Source: Pempheris klunzingeri (taxonomy: Eukaryota; Chordata; Actinopteri; Acropomatiformes; Pempheridae). From it: DNA of 64,000 nt. The stretch spans positions 22,906,667-22,970,666 of the forward strand of contig NC_092018.1 in NCBI RefSeq assembly GCF_042242105.1, given 5' to 3'. Shown here in pieces: positions 38,035-51,995 of this stretch. The stretch's first letter is position 1. Every line of letters begins with the position of its first letter. The translations under genes and the position numbers were made by a program. The notes under the pieces are model-generated. The model saw only the letters and a list, made by a program, of their open reading frames with translations, was not told the DNA's origin and made no database searches.

Positions 38035-38165
38035 ACGTCATCAGATGCCCTGCTGATAAATTAAGGTGGCCGATGGAGGAGATAGAGGCCACTGATATCA
38101 AGACCAGGAAGCTCCTCACAATGCGTGGAGGGTTTCATCCCATACCCAGCACCCTGAGATTGTAC
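38035..38165 (+). mobile_element. LINE reverse-transcriptase C-terminal fragment
   Basis: Within the open frame 37983-38528, residues reading WPMEEIEATDIKTRKLLTMR and GGFHPIPSTLRLYT resemble the 'DRKTRKLLTM..HP..D..RLY' region downstream of the RT domain in fish non-LTR elements. The rest of the frame has no such similarity, so the 181-codon frame is not a gene. Confidence 0.6.
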
Positions 38166-38529
38166 ACCATGCAGACCGGAGGAAGTCAGACATTCCCACT
38201 CGATGCCATTTTTGAAACACAAATTATCATGAGCAGCAATAGCCACATAGCACGACACCAAAGCATGCCACTTACAGAAACTCAAGCTTCAAAAATCCAA
38301 GGAAAAGGATTTCGGTGTACCAGGCGCGCTGACAGATCTCTGGGACGTGCAGAGGAAAACTGCAGTAATGAGCGCTTAGCACCAAACATGGAGACAAAGT
38401 TAAAAAAAGGAAATAACAAGGAACTTGCAGATTACCACTTTAACAGCCTATTGAGATGTAGAACAATCAGCAGCAGCGTGCTCCAATTGGAGCGTACAGA
38501 AATAGAGCTGTTGTGTTCATTGTTGTGAA

Positions 38530-38875
38530 GGAGAGGCAAGGTGAGAATTGACTCTCCAGTGCAGAGAGCAGGCTCTCCATGCCAATAACCACCTCTTCAC
38601 TCGCTCCTCTTTGACACCAGCGTTCACCCACTGGAATATGTATCCCTTTCAAAAGCATGCTGCCTTCTCTCCAAATATTTAATTTTCAACTTGAGGTGTA
38701 CCTCTTGTTTATATAACAAAAGCCTCCTCTCAATTAGAGCACCTGGGGGTGGGAGGAAGCGAGGGTGCATATCTGTACAGCCATACCCCCCCCTCTCTCT
38801 CTCTCTCTCTCACCCTCTTTTCTCTCTCTAGTCCTCTCAAACTCACTCATTTATGAACACTCACACACACCAACA

Positions 38876-38910
<35 letters not shown>

Positions 38911-41900
38911 TGCACACTCTCCAGCTCCCTTTCTCACACTCTCTCTCTCTTGCTGCCTCGCCGTTTTGGAGATAATGAGATTAAAAATCTATTTTTGTCA
39001 GTCAGTTACCTGCAAGTGATGCATTAGTGGAAACGTTCACAACACTATTACTTAAATGAACGGGATTGGATTTGCTTTCCCCGTTTTCCCACTTTTGCTC
39101 ACACTCACAGAGTTGTTAGCAGAGGCTTATCTCACTCACCTGGCCATATTTGTTTTAACATTATTGAGCCTCGACCTCAGGAACTTAGAGGGTAATGGTG
39201 TGTCACTCATGGTTCACTGACTCAGGGGACTTAGAGGAGTTGTAACACTATGATATTGAGTTGTTCATACAGGTATAGAGGCGGAGGGTGGAGTGGGTGG
39301 AGGAGTGGGTGGGAAAACACTTTGGTAAACTCTCGTTTAATGCTTGTAGAAATGCATCCAAATTATTTCTTGGATGAAGGAAATGTGGGCATCTATTTTG
39401 TTCACACGCTGCATCACCTGGACTGAAAAGCCGAAACCCTGTGTTTAAATAACAAAAACAAGCAGCATAATATATTTCATAAACATGTTTCATAGATAGG
39501 TAGTTTGGTTGTTTGTTGAGTCCAGCCCACAAGGACTTATAAGACACCAAAAATGCAACTGCAGACAAGAACAAAACCTTTTACATATAACAAACAGGAC
39601 AAACAGAGAACTTTGTCTTTTCTACCAAACTCTGCAAAAGAAAATCTGCCACAAAACGGCTCCCTTCCTAAAACATAATTCTTTTATAATCGTCCAGCCA
39701 GAAGAACTCATCAGAAAAGAAGGATATATTACTTTGGGCTGTTTGGTTTGTGTTGGTGCAAACCAGTGCAGATCTTTTATTGCCAAGCACCTAATTCAGC
39801 CTAAATTGTGACCACAGCAAAACTAACTCAGGAAACTTAACATGAAACCAATATGTGTGTGCCAGTTTCACATGAATACTGCCCTGCACCAGTGCTGCAG
39901 TTGTTGCACCACTGTCTGCCTTTTTTTTTTTTCCCAGATATGAGTTCCTTATTTATTTACTTATTTCACTGAACAAGTAGTTTATGATGTCAGTTGCTTA
40001 ACAGTAGAAGTAATTAGTTACATTCCTCATTATGTTACAATTCTCCAAAGCCTCCACATCACATTGCCAGTATTTAACACAAGTAGAAATAGAAAACAAG
40101 ATAATTGCAGCTAGCCATCGGTCTGGACCAGTCTGGTTTGGACCATCAACAGTTAGCAGCCTAGCTAGACCCTAAAGTCATTCAAATCCAGTCCTGAGCA
40201 TCGCAGAGCCAGCAGGTTCACCTATTTGATGATCAAGCTGCGGCCACTTGACATTATGACAAGTTGTGATGGTTTGTTCTGCTTTGAGGTAATGCATTGT
40301 ATTAGTATGAGCGTTGGGCAGCAAGCTGTGCAAACAGAGCCGGCAGGATGTGCTGGGATTGATCTGAGGCTAAAGGTGGGGAAGTGGTGCCAACAGGTCT
40401 GGACCCCACAGAGTGGAACCAGTCAAATTTGCCATTATTTGAGTTTAAACTAAGCAAAGGTTAATGGAGTTTGTGACTTTGGGAATGTTACTTTATTGTT
40501 GTTGTGTTTGATGTTTTAAGGGAGAATTTATTGGTGAAAAGAAGCAGTGATTGCTGCATGCACAGTCTTGTGGCTGTTTTTAACACCATTACTTTACTGT
40601 CCCATGCACCCTGCCCAGCGTTCTATTCCTAAATTTGATGGCATCATCACGTATCATCTACTACACATCTAGCAAACAACTACGAATCTGTATCAGCTTC
40701 TGTAAATATTATTTGTGAGTGTATCACAGTATGTATTACAAACACATAGTAACAATGCCATTTTTCAGATGTGAGTTTTTAATAATGATTGCCAGTGGCT
40801 CAAGAAGACTTTGAGACGTAATGAGAAATAAGCCCCGTTACAGGAAATGGATTTCGTTTTATAACTTGTGCTGAGCTACGTCAGAAATCACTAAAATCAC
40901 AGATTTTGGACACTTGAACTTGAAGCATTTAAACAAATTGTGTGAGCATTGTGGGATTATTACTGAAAAGTAATGTAAATGCCATGGACGTACAAATTTT
41001 GTTCCATAGGCTATTTTTCTAATCATGTGCTCTGAATCTGCAACTCTCTGCAAACACGTAGCCATGTCATCTTTAATAAGGGGTTGCGTTGACAGCTTTT
41101 TTTGCACTACCCCGAATGCCCCCCCCAAAAATCTACCAATACAGGCTTTGACAAAAATGCTCAATGCTGTGACCTTCACAAGCAAAATTCCATTTATCTC
41201 AATTTTTTGAACTGAGACACAAATCTCAAACACGGATATCTTAAAATTGATCATTAAAACAAAAAGGATTTGCATGACTAGAGGTAATTTGTAATTTGGG
41301 TGTACTAAGTCTACATCTCTGACTCAGCCCACATTCCCTCGCTCCGCCCCACTACACACCCTAGCCCCTACCCACAATTTTCAGCTACTAGCCAAATATC
41401 AGCACCTAGCTGGGCGATCACTGCGTCTGTCATACTGATCAACAACACTGTCAGCCCCATTCCGTCATGTTACACTGTGGGAAAGTCAAACCTTCCTGAT
41501 TACACTTCAGGCTCTGTCTAAAGGCTCACTCCAGTATTTAATTTTCCTAATCTCATGCATGAATGTTGCATACAACTTCTCAAATGAAGGCCTTAGCCAA
41601 GGGTTTATTTATAATGCAGCCATTAAGGGAAGGCTTAGGAATAAGCCATACCTAGAGTTTTTTTTTTTTTTTTATGTTGGTGCAGAGAGGTGCAGTTTAG
41701 GTTTCATGTTATGAGTTCAGCTTAGGTGGTCTCGGGTGTTAGTGGAGCCATGGGCTGAGCGGGCTGCTAGGGGAGCTTAGCTGGGAGGGAGCCGCTATCC
41801 TGCTGCCTCACCGAACAGCAAATCAAACCAGATGGGCTCATTTATGGCCAATTAACAGTGTGCTGTGAATGGAGCGCCACTGACTCACCTAGTGTTGTTG

Positions 41901-44900
41901 TTATTATTACAGCTTTTATCTGAGCTCAAGAGAAACCTGGCGGCTACTAAGTTTGGGTTTTGATGCATGTTTAATCCCAGGTGGTGAAGAAAGTGGAGAC
42001 CTGGTCCTGAGAACTGGAACAGAGGTGGAGTGTGATGACTCTGGGAATGTTGACTATTACCTGTGACTGTGCTGTATGACGCACACATTTGGAGAGGCGT
42101 TGAAAACTGCATGCACTTGGACCAGAAGTGAACAAGAAAACACAAAACTGCTTCTAACTCTATATGGCCTTTTCTCATGCAAAGCTTCCACTGCGGAGAC
42201 AAGAGTGTCCTGTTACTGAAAGGGGGGATCGAGTCCCACGCAGGAATGTTGCTCTTGCCACCCCCCTTTTTCATCCCCCTCTCACTCTCCTCTAATCGTT
42301 CCCTTCATCACTTACTTGGCCTTTGCCTGACTCCCTCTGTGATGGTCCACTTCACTTTGCTCATAAACAATGCCTCCAGCCCCTTCCACACCTTCATATT
42401 TCTGCCTGTCTACAAGCTCCAGCCTCTCACTGCCTGCCTACCTCCCAGTCATATCAGACCTTTTAAGAGTAATTAGTTGAGGGACTGCAGCACAGCGAGA
42501 GACTTCCCTAATTTGTCCCCAACTCTGGGAGAAGGAGAAAGGTAAGGTAAAGCTGTGTTGGTAGGAGCCTGCTGAGATAATGACAGACTCATCACACATA
42601 TCCGAACAAAGCCAAGATGTGTTGGAAAAAAAAGCCTTTTTGTTGCCTACATTGTGTGCAACCAGCGTCAAAAGAGAATGGCATGAAAAGGAACAAAAAG
42701 AAATAAAACCAGATGCTGCATGCATCTATTTTCTGAGTACATACTGGGGTTGAATGCTGTTCAAATCAATGCAATTACAACTATGACAAGACTGGAATTC
42801 TTTGGGAAGGTTGTTGCTGCCCCCAAAATACTGGAATTTACCTCTGAGCAGGGGTGTTCTCTTATTGAAGAGGGAGTCTTTTTCGGCGCAGTGTTATGTC
42901 CCAAGGGGTATCAGCCACCAATGACAGCTCAGCGTCATTTGAAAGCCTCTCAATGAAAACTCCTACCTCTAATTGTCCCTGCAATGCTTATCAACGCAGC
43001 CAATCCCAACTAGAGCGGAAAGACAGAGCAATTTTCCCATTACAGCAGGAGCAGAAAATGGAGGAGAGACGAGGAGACGAGGGAGCCCAGCGTCTCCAGA
43101 GAGCGGTGCAGATGGCTTCATCTCTGGGTTTAAAAACACAGGCAGGAAGGATGGGGGGGGGGTGAGGGACGCCGCACACGCACACTCACAGCCACTAGTA
43201 ATGTCCTTGTGCACAAATACACGCAGTCACGTACACAGGCAGACACGACTCGTGCACTCTGACAACATGCAATCAATTAGCTTTTAACCTCCTTTCTGCA
43301 GCCAGTTTCTCTCAAGGCCACAGTCACACGGAGCGGCAGCCATGGAGAATTCATTTCAACGAGCACTGAGATCATAGCTGTTTTAAGCTCGCCGACCCCC
43401 CTGCCACGGTCATAAGAGAAGCACACTTCAGTGCAGTCCGTCCTGTACTTTTATTCCCCCACAGCCAGAGCAGAGGCTCCACAGACATTCGCATGTTCAG
43501 TTCTCCTCTCCCAATATGGGGATTTACATTAAACTCGAGGAAGTGAAAGCAGAACGTCCTCCTCAGTCTGCGGTTGTCAGAGCGCAAGAATGCAGCGCCA
43601 CTGTGCTTGGATGGTTATGACAACAAATGGCATCCTGATAACATCACACGGACCAGGATTAAACCTGAGCGTAGCCCGGCATCCCAGCAGTGATGAGATT
43701 AATCTGTTTACCTGCTCTTTTGAAGGAATGTTTATTCAGACGCATGCAACTGTGTATACAGTTCATCACAGGAGCCCAGGTTAAAAATGATACAGTGAGT
43801 GTTTCATGCATGCGTGTTTGCCAGAGAGATTGCCTTTACTAAACTCTCCCCTTATTATCAATGCAGACATCTTTAAGTGTCTGCTGTCTGGCTCCAGTAG
43901 GCTTATCAGTTCCTCATTGGCTTATGCAATTACAGAAAACACACACACAAGTGTGTAGCCAGCCATGCACTCAAATCCATGCTTGTGTGCACACATACAC
44001 ACATGCAAAGAGGCATTTAGCAGCCCAATTAAATCCAAAATAGATCAACTTCACCTCCTCGAGGCAGCAGAGTGGCTACACAGGCCATTGCAGTCTAAGA
44101 CTTAATCCTAAGAGACAGCAACACCTATATGCTTGTTTTATTACAAAGATCCATCATGGCATTAACCTACCAGCTCAGAAATGGTTCTGTGTTTCAGCTC
44201 TCTCCTATTCCTGAGGTCATGACCAGCAGAATAAGCAAACAGAGCAGTAGATGAGGCCCAAGACTGGTGGAGGCTGTTGCCCTGATCTCTTATCTGGCAG
44301 CACATTTGCTAGCCTCTACTGTGAATAGAAAGCTCAGTTCTATGGCAGATAAAGTCAGAGGCACACTTACTTGACAAACCTCAAACTGTCAGGTTTGTGA
44401 TCCTCCACACATCCAAGAGTTCAACAAACCACTAAGGGGCCACATTGTCTTCCAGGCTCTCTCGGTCTGTTTGCCCCCCCCCTCCAACTACCACCGCACA
44501 GACACACATCCACGGCCTCCCATTGTAGTGGCTGTGCAGGTGTATGGGTGCTGATAAGAGGCACAGGTGCCCCGTGGTTCATCGAGGTGAGGTTTTGTTG
44601 GGCAAGCTCTGCCCTCGGCTCTACACTGGCATTTCCAGCTGCGGGAGGTTCTACCGAAGAGGGCAGAAGCAACATTGCTTATCAAGCTGGGAACTGAGGA
44701 CCAGGCACCCAGCAGAGCCACGGGGACTTGAACTCCTAGCCTGCGTCCCAGCATCTCGCCCCAACGTCATCTGGCTGTGGGACCTTGCTTGAGTCAGGAA
44801 AACCACAGGCCACCACTCTCAGGGTGACACTGAACAACCCCCTCCCTCTCTGTATCAGCGCTGGACACCTCTCACCCTGCTCTGCAATGATATCTCTGTC
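38530..44900. other. Gene desert, first part
   Basis: No splice-supported gene. Contains (CT)n (38791-38812) and (CA)n (38876-38908) microsatellites and AT-rich sequence. Open frames here (for example 39509-39811 plus and 42274-41885 minus) lack domain motifs. Some unique-looking GC-balanced stretches, such as 44540-44720, could be conserved non-coding DNA. Confidence 0.45.
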
Positions 44901-44912
44901 TGAAATGCCAAA

Positions 44913-44958
<46 letters not shown>
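44913..44958. repeat. (CA)n microsatellite
   Basis: Uninterrupted AC dinucleotides, about 23 units. Confidence 0.95.
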
Positions 44959-44960
<2 letters not shown>

Positions 44961-47900
44961 ACACAAAACACATATAAACCACACACTGACATTTCAGCTA
45001 TACCTCTCCTGATCAACACACTCCCCTGCTTGCACTTGGACTTGGCTCTCCAGCATTGTATTGATGGTTGGAGTGGTTGTAGGTTGCAGGTGGGGTGTTA
45101 AGTTATCCATGCATCAATGAGTAATCAAAAGAATGGGGTCACAATCGACAAAAGAACACTTTTAAGTGATATTTATTTTTTAAAGGGCAAAATCCCTTTG
45201 GCTCTCCAGCCTTTATCAGTGCTTGTGGGTAAGTGGTCCACTTCTGTCTTATATAAGGTATGTGTTGATTGTAGATAGAGTGAAATGCACCAGCCTGTAT
45301 TAAATTGTGTTTATATAACAGAAGTATTCTAAAGGTGTGCTGAGACTGAACACAAAGGGAATTGTTAAAATGGTGCATTTGCATGTAGAGTCAACGGAAA
45401 AAACCTGAGTGGATGCAAATAAGTAGACAGACAGCTGTTTGTGTAGCAGCTTACACTACTGTTCTTGAAACTTGGAAAGAATTCCAGTTCACTCAGAAGT
45501 TCCTCAATCTATTAACCATTTATAGCAATATGGTCTATAGGGGACCTCTCAAAGATTCTGAGCAGAACTAATCCACCTAAAACACATTCATGAACATTAT
45601 ATCTATTCATCGTACAGTCAACAAAACCGAAAAAAGCACAGAAACAAATATGTTGAGGTTGCAGACGGAGCAAACAACATCGTCATGAATGTATCAGTGA
45701 GGAGTGTCAGGTTGCAGTGGCTTCCCTGTGCACCTGTATGAATATGATTGGACATTACTTGTCAGCTGGGAGCTACAGCTGTAAAGTAGTCAGTGATTGT
45801 GATGCATAAATGAGCAGCTGATGCCGATCAGCATGATTTCAGCGCTCTACCTCAATTAACACTTTCTCTTTTTATACTGTTCCTCTGTCTGTTTATGAAA
45901 TGACGTTATACAGAATAGATATAAGTGAAGTTTACACAAGCTGAAACATTTTCAGCTTCCACAAATACCTCTTTGTATGATGCCCCTTAGGAGACATGCT
46001 GGTAAGAAAAAGAAGGAAAAACAATGTTAAAAAAAAAATGATAGGCGCAAGCAAAAAGAAAAATACTTTTGTATTCTCTCGCAACTTTGGTGTTTCCAAA
46101 GAAACTTCCGCACTCCCTTGCAAAACCTGCGTTCTTTCACAAAACTTCTCATTCAAATCAATGTACTTTGGTACTGAAATGTTCCCATACTCATGACTCA
46201 ACCCAAACACCAAGCATACATCCTCGTTCATCACACGTAGTCCGTGATCTCTGCGTTTAGTGTACGTCCATCGGTATCCATGTAGCTCTCCAGCAATAAT
46301 GCACAGATTGCAGTCATATCCATGGACAGACAGGACAGGCCATAAAAATGAACATTCTGATTAATAGCAAATGGCTTGTGGTTTGTGTGAAATATCGGTA
46401 GCGATCCCACCACAGCAGAAAAGACAAGTACGTCGGCCCATTTAGACACATGCACTTACCTTTGGTGGTGTATGCACAAGGCACAGCAGCGTAACTTCAT
46501 TGATTATTTAAATCACCAAACACAGTGAGCAGGATTGTTCTGGATCCAATGTTAATTCATATTCTGTGTTCTTGAACACATCCAAAAGGTCAGGCACGCA
46601 GTCCAGATCCATACAGTGAAAGTGTTTGGGGTAAAGCAGCTGTCCTTCATATAAATCCTGGGTTCCATCTCAAATATTTTATTTCAGAAACTAAAAGTTT
46701 AGTTCTGTTTCCCCTTTGGAGTTTCCTCTGTCCTATCAACTTTATAACATGTTTTTTTTTTGGTTGTGCTGCTTAAATGTGCCATGATATTTGCTTCAGT
46801 GACATTATTGCATGCATGGAAATGCTAATTATTGCTGAAAGCAGACTCTCTAATCTTTAAAGTAAATCATTTGTACATCAGCGCAACAAACAATAAAGTA
46901 ACCAACTGGAAAGTTTGTGCTGCTCGACATAGTTTAAAAGGCATTACAGCCTACAGGAACCAGAAGAGGTGGAAATGTCGGGGTTGGGTCTCTAAATCAG
47001 AGGAAATAGTTTGCTGGGGTGGGTGGTGGGTGGATGATTCATGCATACACGTGGATTTGGATATCGTCAGAGCTGAACCGTGCATCCAGGAACACACACA
47101 GCACACTCTCGTGCATCGGGTGTCCAGGGCTCAGCCCGGTCGTGTGCATGCTTGCAGAGATGATCATATAAGTGATGTTTCAATGTAATAGCCACAGTCA
47201 ACATGTTTCATTTCACTGATTAGTGGAATATGTTGGGAATGTGAGAATGAATCTTGTCGGCCTTACGGGACTATTAACAACTGTTAATAATTAATGAAGT
47301 TAACTCTGCTGTGCTTCTGTGCATCAAAGTGCCCGCTCTGAATCTGGAGATGCCCGTATTCATTCCTGCAGCTGTGCGATGACCGAATGCTCAATACAAA
47401 TAAAGGGATTATTCCATTCTAGCACCTCAATGTTAAACTGCGACTGGGCTCTGTCGGTGGCTCAGCCCGGTCGTGCACTCCTTAGCTGGTTGTTCATGCA
47501 CATCTGCAGTGCACCTAGATGTTAAAATCTCTATCCAAGATGGGATTTGGTGCATTCCTCCACGTTACAAATCCCACTTTAATCACTGCTCACAGGCAGC
47601 CCAAATGACAGGCACATAGAGATGCGTCCTAGTCCACCAGCTCACCACAGTGTGGGCCCACTGGGATCCGCACGGGTTTGCCAGATGGCCGGTTCACCAC
47701 TGCATGGCATTCCAAGCACATGAAAACATAGTTTATGCATTACAGTGGGTTGTGCACGAAAATATGGGCCTATTGAATGCAACTTCATGCTCCAAAACTA
47801 TTTTCTGTACTCCAGCATTTGTGAGGCCACCTTTTGGGGAACGTAACCCATATATTGGATATGTTCGAAAAATGTTTGGAGAGATTTCCAATTTGTTCCC

Positions 47901-50388
47901 TTTCTGTAGGCCTACCTTACTTACAGTGGTTTTTCAGAGCAGATTGGTAGTGTGAAATATATTACTCCAGAACTGGTTTATAGGTTCTGCAAAATATCGG
48001 CACGGTTAACACTATCTTCCCAAACTTCAGTTTTGTTTCACAGTGCTGTACATTGTTAAACAAATGGATTTGCCAAAAGGTAAAACAGAAGAAAACAGAA
48101 AGTTCACACAGCATGAGTGTTCTGATCTCAAGTATTCAAACTAATGGCAGTTAAGGAAAGATTTGCTGACTTACATTTGACTACCACAATGTAAATTGTC
48201 TAGACTAACACGATAACTGTAGCATCCAAAGTAGCAGCTGTGCAGGGTGTTGGCATTAGACTATCAGTACTGGTCAACACCATCCTCTGGTCCCCTCACC
48301 ACGCTTCTATTTTAAGCTCATACACTATCACATTGATTTGTTATGTAATGAAACACATTTCTAAATGTGGTTTTCTGCTTGGCAATCATAAAACACCGGT
48401 GAGTGCCAGCTTACTAACCGGCCCCCAGCCGATGAAGCGGTGTTATGTTATGGAATGAACTGTGAACTTTAAGCTGCTGAGGTCAGGCCTTGACTCACAT
48501 TGATCACTGTCTGAGAATTCATGACCAAATATCCACATTGTTGCACAAACACAACAGCAGAAAGCAAACTCTGGTAAACTTGCATTAATGTTTTCAGGCT
48601 GACAAGGATGTCGGGAACGATAATCAAGAGCCACTCAATGTACAGCAGGCCGTCATTTTATTTTAATTTACCTATCTTTGAATAGAATTGCCTGAACAAT
48701 GATATTGACTGGTCTGAAAGAGCAGACACTAAGCCTCAGACTAAGATTATTTATGTTGGTGTCACTCCTGACTGTGTTAACACTGGTTCTGTGTGCATTA
48801 AAGTGTATAATGAATGCATCTCACATATTATTTCCCCTACTACGTTTTGCTGACACTTCAACTGACTTAGCTCGGGGTTGTTTGCAGCCCCTTGCTGAGT
48901 CTTACCCCAACGTGGCAGTCTGAACCCCACCTGCTCCCCCAGCTCATAGGCCTCAATTAGGGAACAAGGCTGGGATGTTGTGAGTTAACTTTAATGGCCA
49001 ATAAGGGGATAGAGGCTTTAAATCCTGGCTCTGGTGGACTGCAGTCAGGGTCGGAAAACTCACGTGGACTAGTTTACTGTTCACTAGTTTAGAAAACAGA
49101 TGTGTTTTTTTTACACATATCAGTACTAATTTCCATGTTCAAGATGTAATCTGGTCTGAGTTAAATATCTGATTAACATGAAACTTTTTCACATGCTATT
49201 CTATTGGATAAAGTGCAAATAATTATTTGAAAAATTAGGAAATGAACTGAAGATTTTCGCCTGTCAGAGACAATATTTAAATGTGACTTAGGAAACGTCA
49301 TTGTTGTAGTGGACCAGTGTTACCTTTTACTTTTTTCTATCAAAAGAATGTGTGTTAAGTCAAATGCTGACAAAATGGAGATCTTTGAGATACTATGAGA
49401 TACTTTGAAATACTATACTATGCGACTCAACAGAAATATTTCAACGTTTGTGGAAAAGTGATTATTTGAGGAGTGAAATGAGCAGATCACTGTCAATTTC
49501 ATTGTTTCTTGAACAGTTTAGTATTTACAGAAACACTTTACTTGTATAGAGACACTGCGTGTTGTTGGTCATACAGTATATCTAAATGTATGCTATATGT
49601 ATATAATAGTTCCGTGTTGTCCTTGTTCTAAGTTTGATGTCTCCGTCTGTCTTCTGGTAAAATGTTCTTGGAACTGTGGACAGTGAGCCCAACTTAAAAA
49701 TCCTGATTCGGTAGTTTAGTCGTCCGTCCAGTGTTTCTGTGCAGCAGATCGGCAATCTAACTTTGACTTTGACAATATTTTTATCATAATCATCATCATC
49801 GTCATTATCATTATCGTTGTTATTACCATTAATAAGCTTTAGAGGTGTGGGCATGTGTACTTAAAGGCATGCTACCGGCCAGTGTGGGGGATAGGTGTTA
49901 GTATTAACAAAATAAGAAGGATATATTACTATAATATAGCAAAGATTTTGTTAATATCAGTTTATTTACTATGTCAAGTAATTGCCATTACTTGGAGCTG
50001 CCAGTAGCAAACTGCCAATAAACTCATTAGCAGTCACTAAGTTATTTCCTGCATATCATTAGTTTAATTAATTAGTTTAGACACTTAATGACTCTTGAGG
50101 AAAAAATTCACCAACATGAACACAGTGTTGTTGTGGTAACAGGTAGATTATTAGGATTGGTGAGAGGAGGTGGGATTGATTGGATGATGGGTAGTGAACG
50201 GTGGGGTCGAGCGTTTTGAAGGTCGATCACACGGGGATGAACAGGGGCCCAATAAGAATGGAGATGGCAGGAGTGGCAAGAACCGTGATGGGTCGAGACC
50301 ATGGGTGGGGGCATGTCTCGATGAGCTTCTGGCTTCATCATTCCTCTGTTGTTCCTATGACAGAAGAAAAGGGACCCTAACACACACC
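44959..50388. other. Gene desert, middle part
   Basis: No gene or complete transposon recognised. A 17-bp exact direct repeat, GGCTCAGCCCGGTCGTG, occurs at 47128-47144 and 47459-47475. Confidence 0.45.
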
Positions 50389-50520
50389 TCTTTGAAGGTG
50401 GGAAGAAACCAGAGCATCTGGAAAACCCAACGCTAACACAGGGACTCCGCACAGGAAAGGCCTGGGACGGCTGGACATCAAACACGGGACCCTCCTGCTG
50501 CGAGGCCACAGTGCTGAGAG
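50389..50520 (+). mobile_element. Diverged 3' part of the 23946-24325-type repeat
   Basis: GGGAAGAAACCAGAGCATCT, AACACAGGGACTCCGCACAG and CTCCTGCTGCGAGGCCACAG align in order with the second half of the 24-kb copy, with many substitutions, so it is an older insertion. Confidence 0.65.
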
Positions 50521-51954
50521 GGAAGAGAGGCCGCATGCCGTTCTCTGTACACCACGTTTCCATCACGCACCCATTGGAAATGGATTCAGCGACTCAATTG
50601 GTGGAACATAAAAGTAATGTAATCGGCATTACTCTACAGAAACTGTAAACTCATTATCATGTAATAAATCACATTCTGAAATAACACACTCAAAACTGTA
50701 AGTATGGTCGGTTCACACTGAAATATCTCTATATTAGATGGATTGCCATGCAGTGTAATGCACACAGGAATTTAGTTCCTTTGGTTATCTTCTGACTTTT
50801 CATGTCGAGCCATCTGACTGAGGATTTTGTCTTATGACCAAATGCCTACTAAACTGATAACATTCCCATCAGACTCAGTTATACTGTATTTGCTGTTTTT
50901 GCTGTCCTTATTAGCATATATGATGGTGAATATGGTGAACATTAGATCTGCTGAACTTTAGCATGTTAGCATTGCAATTCGGAGCATGTCAGCACGCTGG
51001 TGTCGGCAGTACAACCTAACAGAGCAGGAAGTATGGCTGTGGACTGGCTTGTTGGACTTGTGATGGCTAGGTTTTCTCCCTGCTTCCGGTCTTAAAGCTA
51101 AGCTAGGCTAACCGTGTACTGACTTCAGCTCTGTCGGACATGAGATCTCATCTCAGAGAGACTAAGTAAGTGTAAATCTGAAAATGTTAAACCGTGCCTT
51201 TAAAATGAGCCAAGTTCAGTGAAGTAGGCTTAAATACTGATCAGATTACAATAATATGCACTGCTGCAGCATTGCTTTTATCATCTTATATACAGATAGC
51301 CGATTAGATTTACTGGCTTTGGCAAACAGTCAAAGCACGGACGTTCCCAAAATTTAGGGATTACATGAATTTAGGCTCAGAGAGGCTGCTCTAACATAAA
51401 GTGGCGGCAAGACCAGCCAATATGTCCATCAGCCATTTGTGCATGTTTTCTTCAACAAGACACTGAACCCCCCCCACCCCCCTATCTACTTTTGATGTCA
51501 ATAAAGACATCTCACACCAGTAAAAGCTCAACCCGGATTCCACAGATGGGGCATTTTTCTGGTTCCTGCAGCTCACTTGCATGGACTTCCTCCAAGATAA
51601 AAATAGTCAGACGTAAGGGGAATGATATATGATCTCAGTCATTCATCTAAATTGGACAAATGAGGCCCACACGTCTGAGCTGTGAAAGACCCCCCCCCCC
51701 CAATAGGACTAAATGAATGGGCAAATGTGTGTGTGTGTGTGTGTGTGTGTGTGGAGGGGAACTCAGGGGGTGGGGGGGACATGCATACATACTCAAGTTT
51801 AGTCTGTATTTTCATGTGTGAGCTTCTATTTATTTTACTGTCAGAAGTCTGTGTGTGTGAGTGGCTGCCAGCGTACGTGTGTGCATAATAGAAATACACA
51901 TTAGCGTTGCTTCCTGGACCTTTCTAGCATTAGAAGGAATATCTGCATTTCAGA

Positions 51955-51995
<41 letters not shown>

